A stretch of 64,000 nucleotides of DNA, taken from NCBI GenBank assembly GCA_913057235.1, contig CAJXNI010000012.1, forward strand, positions 30,989-94,988. The letters are read 5' to 3'. Position numbers and translations under genes: made by a program. This DNA is from an uncultured Bacteroidota bacterium (GTDB taxonomy: Bacteria > Bacteroidota > Bacteroidia > Flavobacteriales > Schleiferiaceae). The notes under the pieces were generated by a model. That model was given only the letters and a program-made list of their open reading frames with translations, did not search any database and was not told where the DNA came from. Positions 53,970 to 63,167 of the stretch are shown here, piece after piece (the first letter of the stretch is position 1; each line of letters starts with the position of its first letter).

Positions 53970-54473
53970 ATGAAATTTCTACGTTTTTCGCTCATTGCCT
54001 TACTAGCTGTTTCCGTTTTTAGCTGTAGCCGCGATGATGACAACAACGGCTCTAACCAGACCGATACTTTGGCCAACTATTTAAACGGCACTTTTAATGT
54101 AGTGGAAGTGGCCTATGATGGGGAAATAGATATTATAATTGGCACCATTCCGGTAAGCGGTATTGACACCCAGCCCACCGGTGACTACACGTTTAACCGA
54201 GGAAACGGCACTGTAAGTTATGATGTGGATGGAACTCTGAGCTTCACCCCGCCCCTTTCCAATGACCCTGTGGAAGTGCCCATTAGAGTGAACAGCACCA
54301 ACGCCCCCCTGAATATCGTGAATGAAACCACTTTTACCATTGAAGATGAAACCTGGGGGTTAATGACCTATGAGGTGGATAACCGCGATGCCAACGGTAT
54401 GCAAGCCACCACTCGGCTAGCCAGCGACACCGCTGGTTTTGATATGGAAATGCAAATCAGCTTTAGAAAATAA
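53970..54473 (+). CDS. lipocalin-like lipoprotein
   Basis: A 167-residue lipoprotein: signal peptide with lipobox VFSC (Cys at 19), an Asp/Asn-rich spacer (SRDDDNNGSN), then a beta-rich domain beginning LNGTFNVVEVAYDGE, like the small lipocalin-type lipoproteins common in this phylum. The aspartates after the lipidated Cys suggest surface or inner-leaflet sorting. Function unknown. Ends at a strong bidirectional terminator. Confidence 0.82.
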   Translation: MKFLRFSLIALLAVSVFSCSRDDDNNGSNQTDTLANYLNGTFNVVEVAYDGEIDIIIGTIPVSGIDTQPTGDYTFNRGNGTVSYDVDGTLSFTPPLSNDPVEVPIRVNSTNAPLNIVNETTFTIEDETWGLMTYEVDNRDANGMQATTRLASDTAGFDMEMQISFRK

Positions 54474-54496
54474 AAATTGTGCGTTTAAGATTAAGT

Positions 54497-54532
54497 AAAA
54501 AAAGCCCGCTGAAATTTCAGCGGGCTTTTTTT
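54497..54532. terminator. bidirectional terminator between the lipoprotein gene and tdh
   Basis: A long palindrome, AAAAAAGCCCGCTGAAA with its complement and no unpaired loop beyond the turn, flanked by A-run and T-run. Serves both convergent genes; the tdh stop lies inside its T-run. Confidence 0.93.
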
Positions 54533-55475
54533 AGGCCTTGCTCAGTTGAGCCAACATATCTTTAACCATCTGCTCCAGGGAATAGTCAGGTTGCCAACCC
54601 CAGTGTTTTCGTGCGGCACTGTCATCAATACTTTGCGGCCAGCCTTGGGCTATAGCATCGCGCTCGTCAACCGCATAGCTCATTTTAAAATCAGGCTTTT
54701 GGGCTTTTATAGCCGTGTACAATTCTTGTGGGTTAAAACTAAAGGCGGCCACATTGTAACTGGTTCTAAGCTGTACTTTTTCGGCTGGCGCCTCCATGAT
54801 GCCAATGGTGGCTTTAATAGCATCCGGCATGTACATCATTGGCAGGGTAGTTTCCGCCCCCATGAAACACTGATACTCTTCATTAGCAACAGCTTTATGA
54901 AAAATATCAACGGCATAATCGGTAGTGCCTCCACCAGGCTGCGCCTTGTAGGAAATTAAGCCGGGATAGCGCAAGCCACGTACATCTACTTGGTATTTTT
55001 TATGGTAGTAATCGCACCACAATTCACCGGCCAATTTACTAATGCCGTACACCGTGCCAGGGTCCATAACGGTGTGTTGGGGCGTGTTTTGTTTAGGTGT
55101 GGTAGGCCCAAAAGCGGCAATGGAACTAGGCCAGTACACTTTTTTGAGGTGTCCTTCGCGCGCTAATTCCAGCACGGTAAAAAGGGTATCCATGTTTAGG
55201 TTCCAACCACGCATAGGCATTTTCTCGGCTGTAGCCGATAGCATGGCTACCAAGTGATAGACCTGGGTGATTTTATATTTTTTGACTAGGGCCAACAGGG
55301 CCTCACCATCTTGGGCATCCAGTTGTTCAAAGGGCCCAGCCTCTTTTTGAGCGGGGGTGGGTTCTTTTAAATCGGTGGCCACCACATTGGCAGTGCCATA
55401 ATCTTCGCGCAGGGTGTCCACCAAATCAGTTCCTATCTGACCTCCTGCGCCTAGTACCAGTATGCGATCTTGCAT
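54531..55475 (-). CDS. tdh: L-threonine 3-dehydrogenase, SDR type
   Basis: NAD-dependent oxidation of L-threonine to 2-amino-3-ketobutyrate. The 314-residue extended SDR has the nucleotide-binding GAGGQIGTDLV near the start, LVAMLSATAEKMPMRGWNLN, WPSSIAAFGP, catalytic YGISK, and the RYPGLISYKAQPGGGTTDYA segment that separates this enzyme from UDP-sugar epimerases. The Flavobacterium enzyme of this type is characterised. The ATG at 55475 is used in place of a TTG two codons upstream. Confidence 0.9.
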   Translation of the reverse strand: MQDRILVLGAGGQIGTDLVDTLREDYGTANVVATDLKEPTPAQKEAGPFEQLDAQDGEALLALVKKYKITQVYHLVAMLSATAEKMPMRGWNLNMDTLFTVLELAREGHLKKVYWPSSIAAFGPTTPKQNTPQHTVMDPGTVYGISKLAGELWCDYYHKKYQVDVRGLRYPGLISYKAQPGGGTTDYAVDIFHKAVANEEYQCFMGAETTLPMMYMPDAIKATIGIMEAPAEKVQLRTSYNVAAFSFNPQELYTAIKAQKPDFKMSYAVDERDAIAQGWPQSIDDSAARKHWGWQPDYSLEQMVKDMLAQLSKA

Positions 55476-55647
55476 AAGCAATAATTTTGGGTGGGCAAAG
55501 ATACTTTTCTCGCGTAGCTAGGAGTATTTGCCCCGGGCTTAAATTAGGCTTTTTAAGCCGATGGTGGTCTGCGCCTGCTTCTTGAATACCGAAGACATTT
55601 CAGCTGGCAAAAATTAGTTACATTCAACCCAAAATATATTAGTACTG

Positions 55648-56256
55648 ATGCGCAGGATTCTTCCCATTTTAGTTTTTGCAGCCGGTTTTCTTTTAAGTGC
55701 CGGTTTACCTGAAAAGACACCCTTTGTTTTACTAATTGATGCCGGCCACGGTGGCAAAGACCCCGGCTACGTACATCATGCAGAAGCCCCTCATGAAAAG
55801 GATATAACCCTGGCCTTGGCGCAAACCCTAAAAGATATCGCTGACCAACACCCCCATTTTAAAGTGTACACCCTGCGCGAGACCGATGAGTTTGTTGATT
55901 TAAAAACAAGAGCTAAAGTGGCGCAGGTGCTTAAACCCGATTTACTGATTTCGCTGCACTTAGAGGCTCAAAAAGAAGGCAATGCCTTAAGCTGCCGCGT
56001 TGATGGGCAATCCAAGCAAAAGAAGTACAGCACAAGCTATGCCCGGCAAATTTTAAAGGGTTTTCAAAACAAGTCGCACTGGCAAGCCAACCCTAAGCCC
56101 GAAGAGTTCAACTCCTTTCTTTTACGCGAAGCCGCCTGCCCGGCTGTATTGCTAACCGCAGGTAATTTAGCAATGCCTGAAGCCCAGGAATTCTGGAGCC
56201 AACCGGAAAATCAAAAAGCCTTTGCCCAAGAAATACTATCGGCTTTAAGCCAATAA
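55648..56256 (+). CDS. N-acetylmuramoyl-L-alanine amidase (Amidase_3)
   Basis: Cleaves the amide bond between MurNAc and the stem peptide in the periplasm. The 202-residue protein has a short signal peptide and the zinc ligands His in DAGHGGKDPG, Glu in HEKDITLAL and His in ISLHLEAQ. The typical catalytic Glu near the C-terminus may be that in LLREAACPAVLLTAGNL. No LysM or AMIN domain. 31 bases upstream of the Nramp-like gene. Confidence 0.88.
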   Translation: MRRILPILVFAAGFLLSAGLPEKTPFVLLIDAGHGGKDPGYVHHAEAPHEKDITLALAQTLKDIADQHPHFKVYTLRETDEFVDLKTRAKVAQVLKPDLLISLHLEAQKEGNALSCRVDGQSKQKKYSTSYARQILKGFQNKSHWQANPKPEEFNSFLLREAACPAVLLTAGNLAMPEAQEFWSQPENQKAFAQEILSALSQ

Positions 56257-56287
56257 AACAACCGAACACAAGCTTGTTACCGAGCGC

Positions 56288-57574
56288 ATGGATTCTAAGC
56301 TTAAACGATTCATACAATCGCTGGGCCCGGGCATTTTATTTGCCAGCACCGCTATAGGCGTAAGCCATTTAGTACAGAGCACAAGAGCAGGAGCCAGTTT
56401 TGGTTTTGGCCTGCTTTGGTTGGTTCTTTTGGCCAACCTGTTAAAGTGGCCCTTCTTTGAATTTGGCTCTCGCTATGCGGTAGCCACCGGAGAAAGTCTA
56501 ATTGACGGCTACCGAAAAACGGGTAGGTGGATGCTTTGGATCTACCTGATTATTACCGTAATCAGCATGTTTTTTGTGGGGGCAGCGGTAGGGGCCGTTA
56601 CCGCTGGATTTATGGATAACCTTTTTCAAATTAGCGCTACCTGGGGGGCTGGCTCTTTAATATATACCACCGGTGCGCTCTTTGGAACCTGCATTGTTAT
56701 TCTAGGGTTTGGGAAATATTCGGCATTGGATAAGATCATTAAAGTAGTGGGTTTTGTGCTTTTGATATCCACCCTGGCAGCCGTAGCCATAACCGCCTTT
56801 AAAGGTCCGGCCACCCAAGCTCTGCCCTTTTTTAGCCCCGAAGTTTTTGACTTAAACAGCAGCAGCTTTGCCTTTGTAATTGCTTTAATGGGATGGATGC
56901 CTACGGCAGTAGACCTTTCTACCTGGAATAGCCTATGGACATTAGAACGCGCTAAGCAACTGAAACAAAAGCCCAGCTTAAAAGAAACCCTGCGCGAATT
57001 CAACTTAGGCTACGGAATCTCCGCCTTACTGGCTCCCTGTTTCATGCTTTTAGGCGCCTACATTCTGTTTGGTACTGGACAGAAAATGCCTCAGGGCTCA
57101 GCCGGATTTGCCAGTAGCGTAATTGATCTTTACACCCAAAGTATTGGAGCCTGGAGCCGGCCCATCATTACCGCGGCTGCCTTTTCCATAATGTTTGGCA
57201 CTTGTTTGGGGGTTTTTGATGGCTACAGCCGAAGCATGGAGCGCGTATTTCTTTTGCTACGCCCCAATCAAAAACAGACCAAAGGCCTGGGTTTTACCAG
57301 TAACAGCGTGGTTTACTTACTCATGCTCTTAGCAGTAGGTCTGGGGGCTTTCCTCATAATTTTTCAATTTGGTAATTCACTCAAAAAACTGGTAGACATA
57401 GCCACCACCCTCTCTTTTGTGATGGCGCCTTTAATTGCGGCAATTAATCTAAAGTTGGTTACCGCCAAAAGCTTTCCGGCAAAAGCCCGGCCCTCTAAGG
57501 CACTGCTCATTTTGAGCTATACCGGCCTGGTTTTTTTAACTGCCTTTGCCCTTATTTACCTGATTTGGGCCTAG
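56288..57574 (+). CDS. Nramp-family transporter with altered metal-binding motifs
   Basis: A 428-residue inner-membrane protein with about eleven helices and the LeuT-type Nramp fold. Family marks are LGPGILFASTAIGVSH at the start and GWMPTAVDLS in TM6. Canonical metal-binding Asp and Asn of TM1 (DPGN) are replaced by a TAIG segment, while the TM6 Met-Pro is kept but the His is Thr. It may transport another ion or an organic cation. Possibly cotranscribed with the amidase. Confidence 0.85.
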   Translation: MDSKLKRFIQSLGPGILFASTAIGVSHLVQSTRAGASFGFGLLWLVLLANLLKWPFFEFGSRYAVATGESLIDGYRKTGRWMLWIYLIITVISMFFVGAAVGAVTAGFMDNLFQISATWGAGSLIYTTGALFGTCIVILGFGKYSALDKIIKVVGFVLLISTLAAVAITAFKGPATQALPFFSPEVFDLNSSSFAFVIALMGWMPTAVDLSTWNSLWTLERAKQLKQKPSLKETLREFNLGYGISALLAPCFMLLGAYILFGTGQKMPQGSAGFASSVIDLYTQSIGAWSRPIITAAAFSIMFGTCLGVFDGYSRSMERVFLLLRPNQKQTKGLGFTSNSVVYLLMLLAVGLGAFLIIFQFGNSLKKLVDIATTLSFVMAPLIAAINLKLVTAKSFPAKARPSKALLILSYTGLVFLTAFALIYLIWA

Positions 57575-57600
57575 CTAGCTCATTGAAATAGAGTAGGGTA

Positions 57601-57632
57601 TTTCACCAAACCACTTGGTTTTGGTAATTTTG
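57601..57632 (+). promoter_or_regulatory. putative trhO promoter
   Basis: TTTC at 57601-57604, 20-base spacer, TAATTTTG at 57625-57632 (exact TAnnTTTG), 22 bases before the ATG at 57654. Confidence 0.6.
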
Positions 57633-57653
57633 CCCTCCCCAAAAAAATGGCTT

Positions 57654-58700
57654 ATGGACCCTAATGCCGGTAAAAAAAATTTAATCAACAAGTTTGGCCC
57701 TGAGGAACTTAGAAAGCGTTTAGAAGCTGAGACCTTCAAGCGTAAAACGGTTTCTTTTTACCGCTACGTGCTTCTTGATGATCCGGCTGCTTTACGCGAT
57801 GATTTATTTCAAACCTGGTATGCTCTCAACGCTTTTGGTCGCGTATACCTGGCCCATGAGGGTATTAACGCCCAAATGAGCGTGCCTGAGACGCAATGGG
57901 AGGCCTTTGTAGAAGACCTCAACCAGCGGGAAGCCTTTAAAGACATTCCCCTTAAAGTAGCAGTGCAAGATGATGGAAAGTCTTTTCTGAAGCTTACCGT
58001 AAAAGTGCGCGCTAAAATTTTAGCTGATGGCCAGGACGACCAAAGCTATGACGTAACCAACGTGGGTAAACACTTGAGCGCAGCTGAATGGAACCAAGCC
58101 ATTGAAGCAGGAGCCACCGTAGTAGACATACGTAATCACTACGAAAGTGAAATAGGCCATTTTGAAAACGCCCTGCTACCGCAATCCGAAACTTTTAGGG
58201 AAGAATTACCGGAGGTATTGGAGATGTTAAAGGGCAAGGAAGAGGAAAAAATTCTTTTGTACTGTACCGGTGGTATCCGCTGTGAAAAAACCTCCGCTTT
58301 TTTAAAGCACCATGGTTTTAAAGATGTAAATCAATTACACGGGGGCATTATTGACTACGCCCGGCAGATAAAAACGCAAGACTTACCCAACCACTTTAAA
58401 GGCAAAAACTTTGTGTTTGATGAGCGCCTGGGTGAAACCGTGGGTAACGAGGTAATTAGCCATTGCCACCAGTGTGGCGAGCCATGCGACACCCATGTTA
58501 ATTGTGCTAACGTAGACTGTAATTTGCTTTTTATTCAGTGTGAAAAGTGTGCAACGGAAATGGAGGGCTGTTGCTCCGGGGAGTGTGTAGACTTTATTCA
58601 CCTACCGGAAGAAGAGCAAGCTGCCGTCCGCAAAGGCCGGCAGAATAAAAAGCGTTTCCATAGCCACCGCAAGGTAGGAAGCCTTAGGGCAAAAACTTAA
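57654..58700 (+). CDS. trhO: tRNA uridine(34) hydroxylase, rhodanese family
   Basis: Oxygen-dependent formation of 5-hydroxyuridine at the wobble position. The 348-residue protein has the N-terminal ferredoxin-like domain, with [16 protein letters not shown], then the rhodanese domain with catalytic Cys204 in [14 protein letters not shown]-terminal cysteine-rich segment ([14 protein letters not shown], then FIQCEKC and CCSGEC) probably binds zinc. The frame extends to a TTG at 57615, but the promoter box falls inside it, so the ATG at 57654 is chosen. Confidence 0.92.
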   Translation: MDPNAGKKNLINKFGPEELRKRLEAETFKRKTVSFYRYVLLDDPAALRDDLFQTWYALNAFGRVYLAHEGINAQMSVPETQWEAFVEDLNQREAFKDIPLKVAVQDDGKSFLKLTVKVRAKILADGQDDQSYDVTNVGKHLSAAEWNQAIEAGATVVDIRNHYESEIGHFENALLPQSETFREELPEVLEMLKGKEEEKILLYCTGGIRCEKTSAFLKHHGFKDVNQLHGGIIDYARQIKTQDLPNHFKGKNFVFDERLGETVGNEVISHCHQCGEPCDTHVNCANVDCNLLFIQCEKCATEMEGCCSGECVDFIHLPEEEQAAVRKGRQNKKRFHSHRKVGSLRAKT

Positions 58701-58714
58701 TATAACCTGTTGGC

Positions 58715-58858
58715 GATGGGGCCACTCCAAAATAGCCCTTCACCCCCGCTTATCATGTGGATGCCTCCTGCTGAACCAAGAATGGAGCGCCTTTAAACCA
58801 GCATTACGTAAAAATAAGAGAACAATGGGTCGTGTAGTTTGGAGTGAGAAGCCCCATC
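58715..58858. repeat. long spaced inverted repeat upstream of hmgA
   Basis: GATGGGGC..CACTCCAAA at 58715-58731 and TTTGGAGTG....GCCCCATC at 58838-58858 are complementary except for four extra bases, separated by 106 bases. It may be a decayed mobile fragment, a large RNA hairpin, or a regulatory element. The rest of the gap 58701-58929 shows only the hmgA promoter box. Confidence 0.55.
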
Positions 58859-58900
58859 TAAACATGATAAATGTTCTTTTCTAAGACTTTTGGGAATCTG

Positions 58901-58908
58901 TATTTTTG
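58901..58908 (+). promoter_or_regulatory. -7 box of hmgA
   Basis: TATTTTTG, exact TAnnTTTG, 21 bases before the ATG at 58930; a T-rich -33 candidate lies 20 bases upstream. Confidence 0.5.
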
Positions 58909-58929
58909 AAATTCAGTAAAACTTTGTCT

Positions 58930-60093
58930 ATGCCATTTTACCACAAACTGGGAAAAATTCCACATAAACGCCACACCACCTTTAAAAAACCAGACGGCAG
59001 CCTACACTATGAGCAGCTTTTTGGCACGGAAGGTTTTAGCGGCATGAGCTCATTACTCTACCACTTGCACCGGCCCACGCAAATAAAAAGCGTAAAAGAA
59101 CCGGTAGACGTACGGCCCAAAGCGGCCAAGGAGCATAACATGACCAGCCGTATGCTTAAGGGTTTTGAAGTTCCGGCTAAAGATGACTTCCTTGAGGCCC
59201 GCACGCCCTTACTTTTCAATAATGACGTGTACCTTTCTTTGGCGGCTCCGCGCCTTAGCATGAAGGATTACTTCTACAAAAATGCCGATGCGGATGAACT
59301 GCTTTTTATTCATCGCGGAAGCGGCACTTTAAAAACCTTGCTGGGCAACATTGAATTTGGCTATGGCGACTACCTGCTAATACCCAGGGGTATGATTTAC
59401 CAAATTGAATTTAACGATAGCGATAATAGACTGCTGATTTTAGACAGCTTTGATCCGCTTTATACACCCAAACGTTACCGCAATCATTTTGGGCAATTGT
59501 TAGAGCACAGTCCCTTTTGTGAGCGCGACCTACGCAGACCTGAAAAGCTGGAAATACACGATGAAAAAGGAGATTTTACCGTGAAGGTGAAGAAAGAGGG
59601 CATGCTGCATGAAACTGTATATGCTGCTCACCCTTTTGATGTGGTAGGCTGGGATGGTTACAATTACCCCTATGCCTTTAATATTCAAGATTTTGAACCC
59701 ATTACCGGCCGTATTCACCTGCCTCCTCCCATTCATCAAACCTTTGAGGCCGCCCAGTTTGTAGTGTGCTCTTTCTGTCCGCGTTTGTACGATTACCATC
59801 CGGAGTCTATACCAGCTCCGTACAACCACAGTAACATTGATAGTGATGAAGTGCTTTATTATGTAGACGGAGATTTTATGAGCCGTAACCATGTAGATCA
59901 AGGCTTCATCAGCTTGCATCCTGCGGGTATTCCTCATGGCCCCCATCCCGGTGCTACAGAACGCAGCATAGGCAAGAAAGAAACCGGAGAATTGGCTGTG
60001 ATGGTAGATACTTTTAAGCCTTTACGGATGACCCAACAAGCGCTGGACATTGAGTTGGAGAATTACCACCTCAGCTGGTTAGATGAACATTAA
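58930..60093 (+). CDS. hmgA: homogentisate 1,2-dioxygenase
   Basis: Iron(II) ring-opening dioxygenase of tyrosine and phenylalanine breakdown, making maleylacetoacetate. The 387-residue double-cupin protein starts MPFYHKLGKIPHKRHTTF and contains DELLFIHRGSG, GDYLLIPRG and the C-terminal metal-site region HPAGIPHGPHPG. An in-frame start at 58906 overlaps the -7 box and is rejected. Other genes of the pathway are not in the window. Confidence 0.93.
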   Translation: MPFYHKLGKIPHKRHTTFKKPDGSLHYEQLFGTEGFSGMSSLLYHLHRPTQIKSVKEPVDVRPKAAKEHNMTSRMLKGFEVPAKDDFLEARTPLLFNNDVYLSLAAPRLSMKDYFYKNADADELLFIHRGSGTLKTLLGNIEFGYGDYLLIPRGMIYQIEFNDSDNRLLILDSFDPLYTPKRYRNHFGQLLEHSPFCERDLRRPEKLEIHDEKGDFTVKVKKEGMLHETVYAAHPFDVVGWDGYNYPYAFNIQDFEPITGRIHLPPPIHQTFEAAQFVVCSFCPRLYDYHPESIPAPYNHSNIDSDEVLYYVDGDFMSRNHVDQGFISLHPAGIPHGPHPGATERSIGKKETGELAVMVDTFKPLRMTQQALDIELENYHLSWLDEH

Positions 60094-60225
60094 CCCATGC
60101 GAGGCAGGAGGTTTTAATCAAATGAATCCTGCTAACATTTAGTTTAAGTTATTCCCTTTTAGGGTTGGCTTTTGTTCGTTTTGTGTAAATCCCTAAAAAG
60201 AAAAAATCTTGGTGTTACAATTCTA

Positions 60226-61104
60226 ATGCAGTCAATACTGAAAAAAGCCTGGTTTATTTTTGGGTTTCTGGTTTTGGTGGTTCAGGCCGAGGGCCAGCCT
60301 CAATCCTTACTGTCTGAGCCGGTTCTTAATTGGTATGAGCAGCTATATGCTTTTGAGCCGGTAACCATAGAAGATTCCATAATCCAAAAGGCCAGCACCG
60401 TAGAAAAAGACTTTGCGCGACTTAATTATTACTGGCAACAATTGCTACTCCATGGCCAGCTTAATGAAGCCGAAAATCGGCTTAAGAGTCTAGCAGACAA
60501 ATATGCTCTCAGTAAAGAGAAAATGAAATCTGCTACGCCCCTGCAAGTTTTCATGGCGGCTACCACCAAAGCCTTTGAGGCACGAGCTTATGGCGCTACT
60601 ACGCAAAAAATAAGTGGCGTTAAGGCCTATACCGAGGCCAGCCTATACTTGGACTATATGCGGTTAAAGCAAGATCAGTACGTTGAGTTTAGCCTTTTAG
60701 TAAATATTTATGACGCTTGCCTGACACAAATGGAAGGTGAGCTTCTATACTGGGCGCTACTTTGGCTTATGCCCTCAGCAGAAAATAAAGATGCTCCCAA
60801 GCGTTTGCAGAAGCTATTTAATCACCCTAATGCTTTTGCGCGTACAGAGGCCATTTATTTTATCTATAAAATAGCCAAATCGCTTGAGAATAAAACTCCC
60901 AAAGCATTGCAACATTTGGACATACTTAAAGAGATGTATCCTAGCAATCTTCTTTTACAACTGGAGTATTATCGAACAGCGGGTGCTAATAAAAGGCCTG
61001 CTAAAACTGAACTTGAAAAAAGTATAAACGAAAATTCTTCCTTAAAACCCGAGGCGAAAGCGCATCTAAAAAAGGTTTTAAATGAAACAGAGGACCCTGC
61101 TTAG
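60226..61104 (+). CDS. secreted hypothetical protein with helical repeats
   Basis: A 292-residue protein with a signal peptide (MQSILKKAWFIFGFLVLVVQ to AEGQ) and an all-helical mature part that looks like degenerate TPR repeats (for example NEAENRLKSLADKYALSKEK and KALQHLDILKEMYPSN). No family recognised. The ATG at 60226 gives a clean signal peptide; a start at 60172 does not. Convergent with the TPR-YidD operon, four bases apart. Confidence 0.75.
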   Translation: MQSILKKAWFIFGFLVLVVQAEGQPQSLLSEPVLNWYEQLYAFEPVTIEDSIIQKASTVEKDFARLNYYWQQLLLHGQLNEAENRLKSLADKYALSKEKMKSATPLQVFMAATTKAFEARAYGATTQKISGVKAYTEASLYLDYMRLKQDQYVEFSLLVNIYDACLTQMEGELLYWALLWLMPSAENKDAPKRLQKLFNHPNAFARTEAIYFIYKIAKSLENKTPKALQHLDILKEMYPSNLLLQLEYYRTAGANKRPAKTELEKSINENSSLKPEAKAHLKKVLNETEDPA

Positions 61105-61107
61105 CCA

Positions 61108-61974
61108 TTAAGAACCTGAAGATGAAGGTCGAGGAGTGCTAAACAATTCCAAAACATCGTTATACAAAGCCGCTCTGTTTTCCAGGCGCTTACGCTCGGC
61201 AATAATTTTGGCTTTTTCAGTTCCCCCCAGGTAGTATCGTTGCAGCCAGGGAACCACAGCTAGCCCGGCATCAAATAAACTATAGGTAGCGGCAATATTT
61301 ACGGCTATGGCCACCAAGCCCGCACTTAACGCAAGAGAATTCAGGCCGTTTTTAACATCACCCGCATAAAACTGCCCCATGCCGGGTACAATAAAACTTA
61401 AGGTATGTGCTAATTTTGGATTAGGGCTATGCAGCCTTTTATCTTCTAAAAAGAAGTAGTTGAGTTCGTTTCGGGCCAATGTATCTTCTTTGGGTAATGC
61501 TTTACTAAAAGCAAGATGCGCTTCATTAAAATCCATATTACCAAAATGGGCCAGCCCCTCAAAAAAGGCCAGTCTCTGTGTGTCTCTTGGCGCTGTGCTA
61601 AACTCTAGAGAGTATAGCTCAGCTAAGGCCTCATTAAACCTCCTGCCTGAAAGGAGTAGGCCAATTTTTCCAATTACGGCCTGCTGGGCTAAGGAGTCAT
61701 CGGCTATGTAAAAGCAATTGTCGTAATAACGTGCGGCCAAATCCAACTTCCCCCCAAGGTGATAGCAGCGCGCAATTTGAAAATTAATAAGGGCTTTATT
61801 ACCACCTTGGTTGAAAAAGGCGAGTCTTTGAAAAGTAAGTAAGGCCGTTTTAAAATCTCCCCTATCTAAAGCCGCTTGTGCAAAATCTTGCGTTTGTTGC
61901 CAGTTTTGAGACCATGCAGCTGAAGCCGTTAAAAAACTAATCAGTAGTACGGTACAAATACGTCTCAACATCAT
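61108..61974 (-). CDS. TPR protein with C-terminal membrane segment, paralogue A
   Basis: A 288-residue envelope protein: signal peptide (to AAWSQ), three to four TPR-like repeats (about 25-165), then a hydrophobic C-terminal module opening with SFIVPGMGQFYAGDVKNGL and two membrane helices. That module resembles the DUF5683/TM2-type proline-glycine membrane motif. It shares architecture with the gene just upstream, whose 3' end it overlaps by 38 bases. Likely function with YidD in the envelope is inference. Confidence 0.78.
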   Translation of the reverse strand: MMLRRICTVLLISFLTASAAWSQNWQQTQDFAQAALDRGDFKTALLTFQRLAFFNQGGNKALINFQIARCYHLGGKLDLAARYYDNCFYIADDSLAQQAVIGKIGLLLSGRRFNEALAELYSLEFSTAPRDTQRLAFFEGLAHFGNMDFNEAHLAFSKALPKEDTLARNELNYFFLEDKRLHSPNPKLAHTLSFIVPGMGQFYAGDVKNGLNSLALSAGLVAIAVNIAATYSLFDAGLAVVPWLQRYYLGGTEKAKIIAERKRLENRAALYNDVLELFSTPRPSSSGS

Positions 61975-62797
61975 TTTTTAATGCATTTTTATAGCGGAGA
62001 TTATAGACTCGGGCCGCTTTAACGGATCCATAAATGTTACTAGCGTAGAAGGCTGCGCCCGTGGCACTAAAAAACCAACCGTAAAAACTTTCTACGCCAT
62101 TGGCACTAAAACCTCTATAGGCCCCAAAGGCATTAGTACCTACAAAAACGAGGGCAATCAGGCCATCTTGCCAATCGCCTGTATAAACTTTACCTAAACC
62201 TGGCACCAAGGTACTAAGCATGCCGCTCAAAAAAGGGCTCTTGCGGGGCAAGTTTTGCCCTCTTTGTCCTAAACTAAGCAATACAGGATCGTGGATGCCG
62301 TAGTGGTTCAAAAGGGCCAAAGATGTATCATAACGTCCTTGTTGTAAGAGCAAGCCCACCTGCTGCCTTTGTTTAAAAGGTTGCTCAAAATGCGCGTATC
62401 TATTGACCAACTCTTGCGCCAAGCCAAAATCCTGCAACCTTAAGAGCATGGCATAGTATTCATGGGTAATGTTTGCAGGTGCCTGAGGTGGGAAATTATA
62501 GTAAAAATCGCGGTAACGCTTTACGCCTTTTTGGCTTTGGCCCGATAAACGGTACGAACGAATGAGCAACCTTTTTAGCGAATCATTTTGAGGCTGCATG
62601 AAATGCAAGCGCTCCAACTCTAAAGCTGCCAGCTCATAGTCTTGAGCTAACAATAAATACTGCGCAAATTTTTGCGAGTTTTCCTTACTGTACAAATTAG
62701 CGTTGGTACTATCTTGTGCTAAACCAACCCTTACCATAAGGGCTAATATTGATAAACCAAGCGCGAGTTTAAAGAACTGGGTCAAGGGCCAGACCAT
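61937..62797 (-). CDS. TPR protein with C-terminal membrane segment, paralogue B
   Basis: A 286-residue protein built like its downstream neighbour: signal peptide (to VGLAQ), TPR-like helices (about 40-180), and STLVPGLGKVYTGDWQDGL followed by membrane helices. The two are divergent paralogues by this shared end module. Overlaps yidD by 29 bases and the downstream gene by 38, so the operon is translated in a coupled way. Confidence 0.78.
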   Translation of the reverse strand: MVWPLTQFFKLALGLSILALMVRVGLAQDSTNANLYSKENSQKFAQYLLLAQDYELAALELERLHFMQPQNDSLKRLLIRSYRLSGQSQKGVKRYRDFYYNFPPQAPANITHEYYAMLLRLQDFGLAQELVNRYAHFEQPFKQRQQVGLLLQQGRYDTSLALLNHYGIHDPVLLSLGQRGQNLPRKSPFLSGMLSTLVPGLGKVYTGDWQDGLIALVFVGTNAFGAYRGFSANGVESFYGWFFSATGAAFYASNIYGSVKAARVYNLRYKNALKNDVETYLYRTTD

Positions 62798-63167
62798 TTT
62801 GAGGGTTTATGGGGTATTTAAAACGTGCCAATGGGTGGCAACGACTCAGTCTGTCAAAAGTGTCAAGAAACCCCAATGTTAGTCCGTTTTTCCTTATTGT
62901 TTGCAAAGCGTAAACACTGCATGATGGGTGAAAATTGCAACTACGCTGGTCTTGAGAAGAAATGAAAAACTTGTAGCCGGTAAAAAGTAGGGCTGTTAGC
63001 TCTTTAGCCTCATTATCTCCCCTGTATTGGTAGGCGTAGTTGGTTTTTTCAGAGGGCGCTGGCGCAATGCTTTGGGCCAGGGCCAAATCTTGCGCAGTTT
63101 GTGACCAAACAGCACTAGCGCTCAGCAGGAAGCTCAAACTGATACAAATTCTGATTAGATTTTTCAT
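62769..63167 (-). CDS. yidD: YidD-domain protein with signal peptide
   Basis: YidD assists membrane protein insertion by YidC. The C-terminal ~75 residues match the family: GYKFFISSQDQRSCNFHPSC (64-83) with Cys77 and Cys83, SVYALQTIRKNG, and Cys110 in LSRCHP. Unlike ordinary cytoplasmic YidD (about 70-85 residues), this 132-residue form starts with a signal peptide (MKNLIRICISLSFLLSASAV). A ~35-residue linker follows, so the domain would be periplasmic or membrane-tethered. It sits inside an envelope operon, not beside rnpA-yidC. Confidence 0.85.
   Translation of the reverse strand: MKNLIRICISLSFLLSASAVWSQTAQDLALAQSIAPAPSEKTNYAYQYRGDNEAKELTALLFTGYKFFISSQDQRSCNFHPSCSVYALQTIRKNGLTLGFLDTFDRLSRCHPLARFKYPINPQNGLALDPVL

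Noticed and set aside
54531..55475. UDP-glucose 4-epimerase for the SDR gene
   Set aside because: Internal motifs (LSATAEKMPMRGWNLN and the GGGTTDYA segment) match SDR-type L-threonine dehydrogenases instead.
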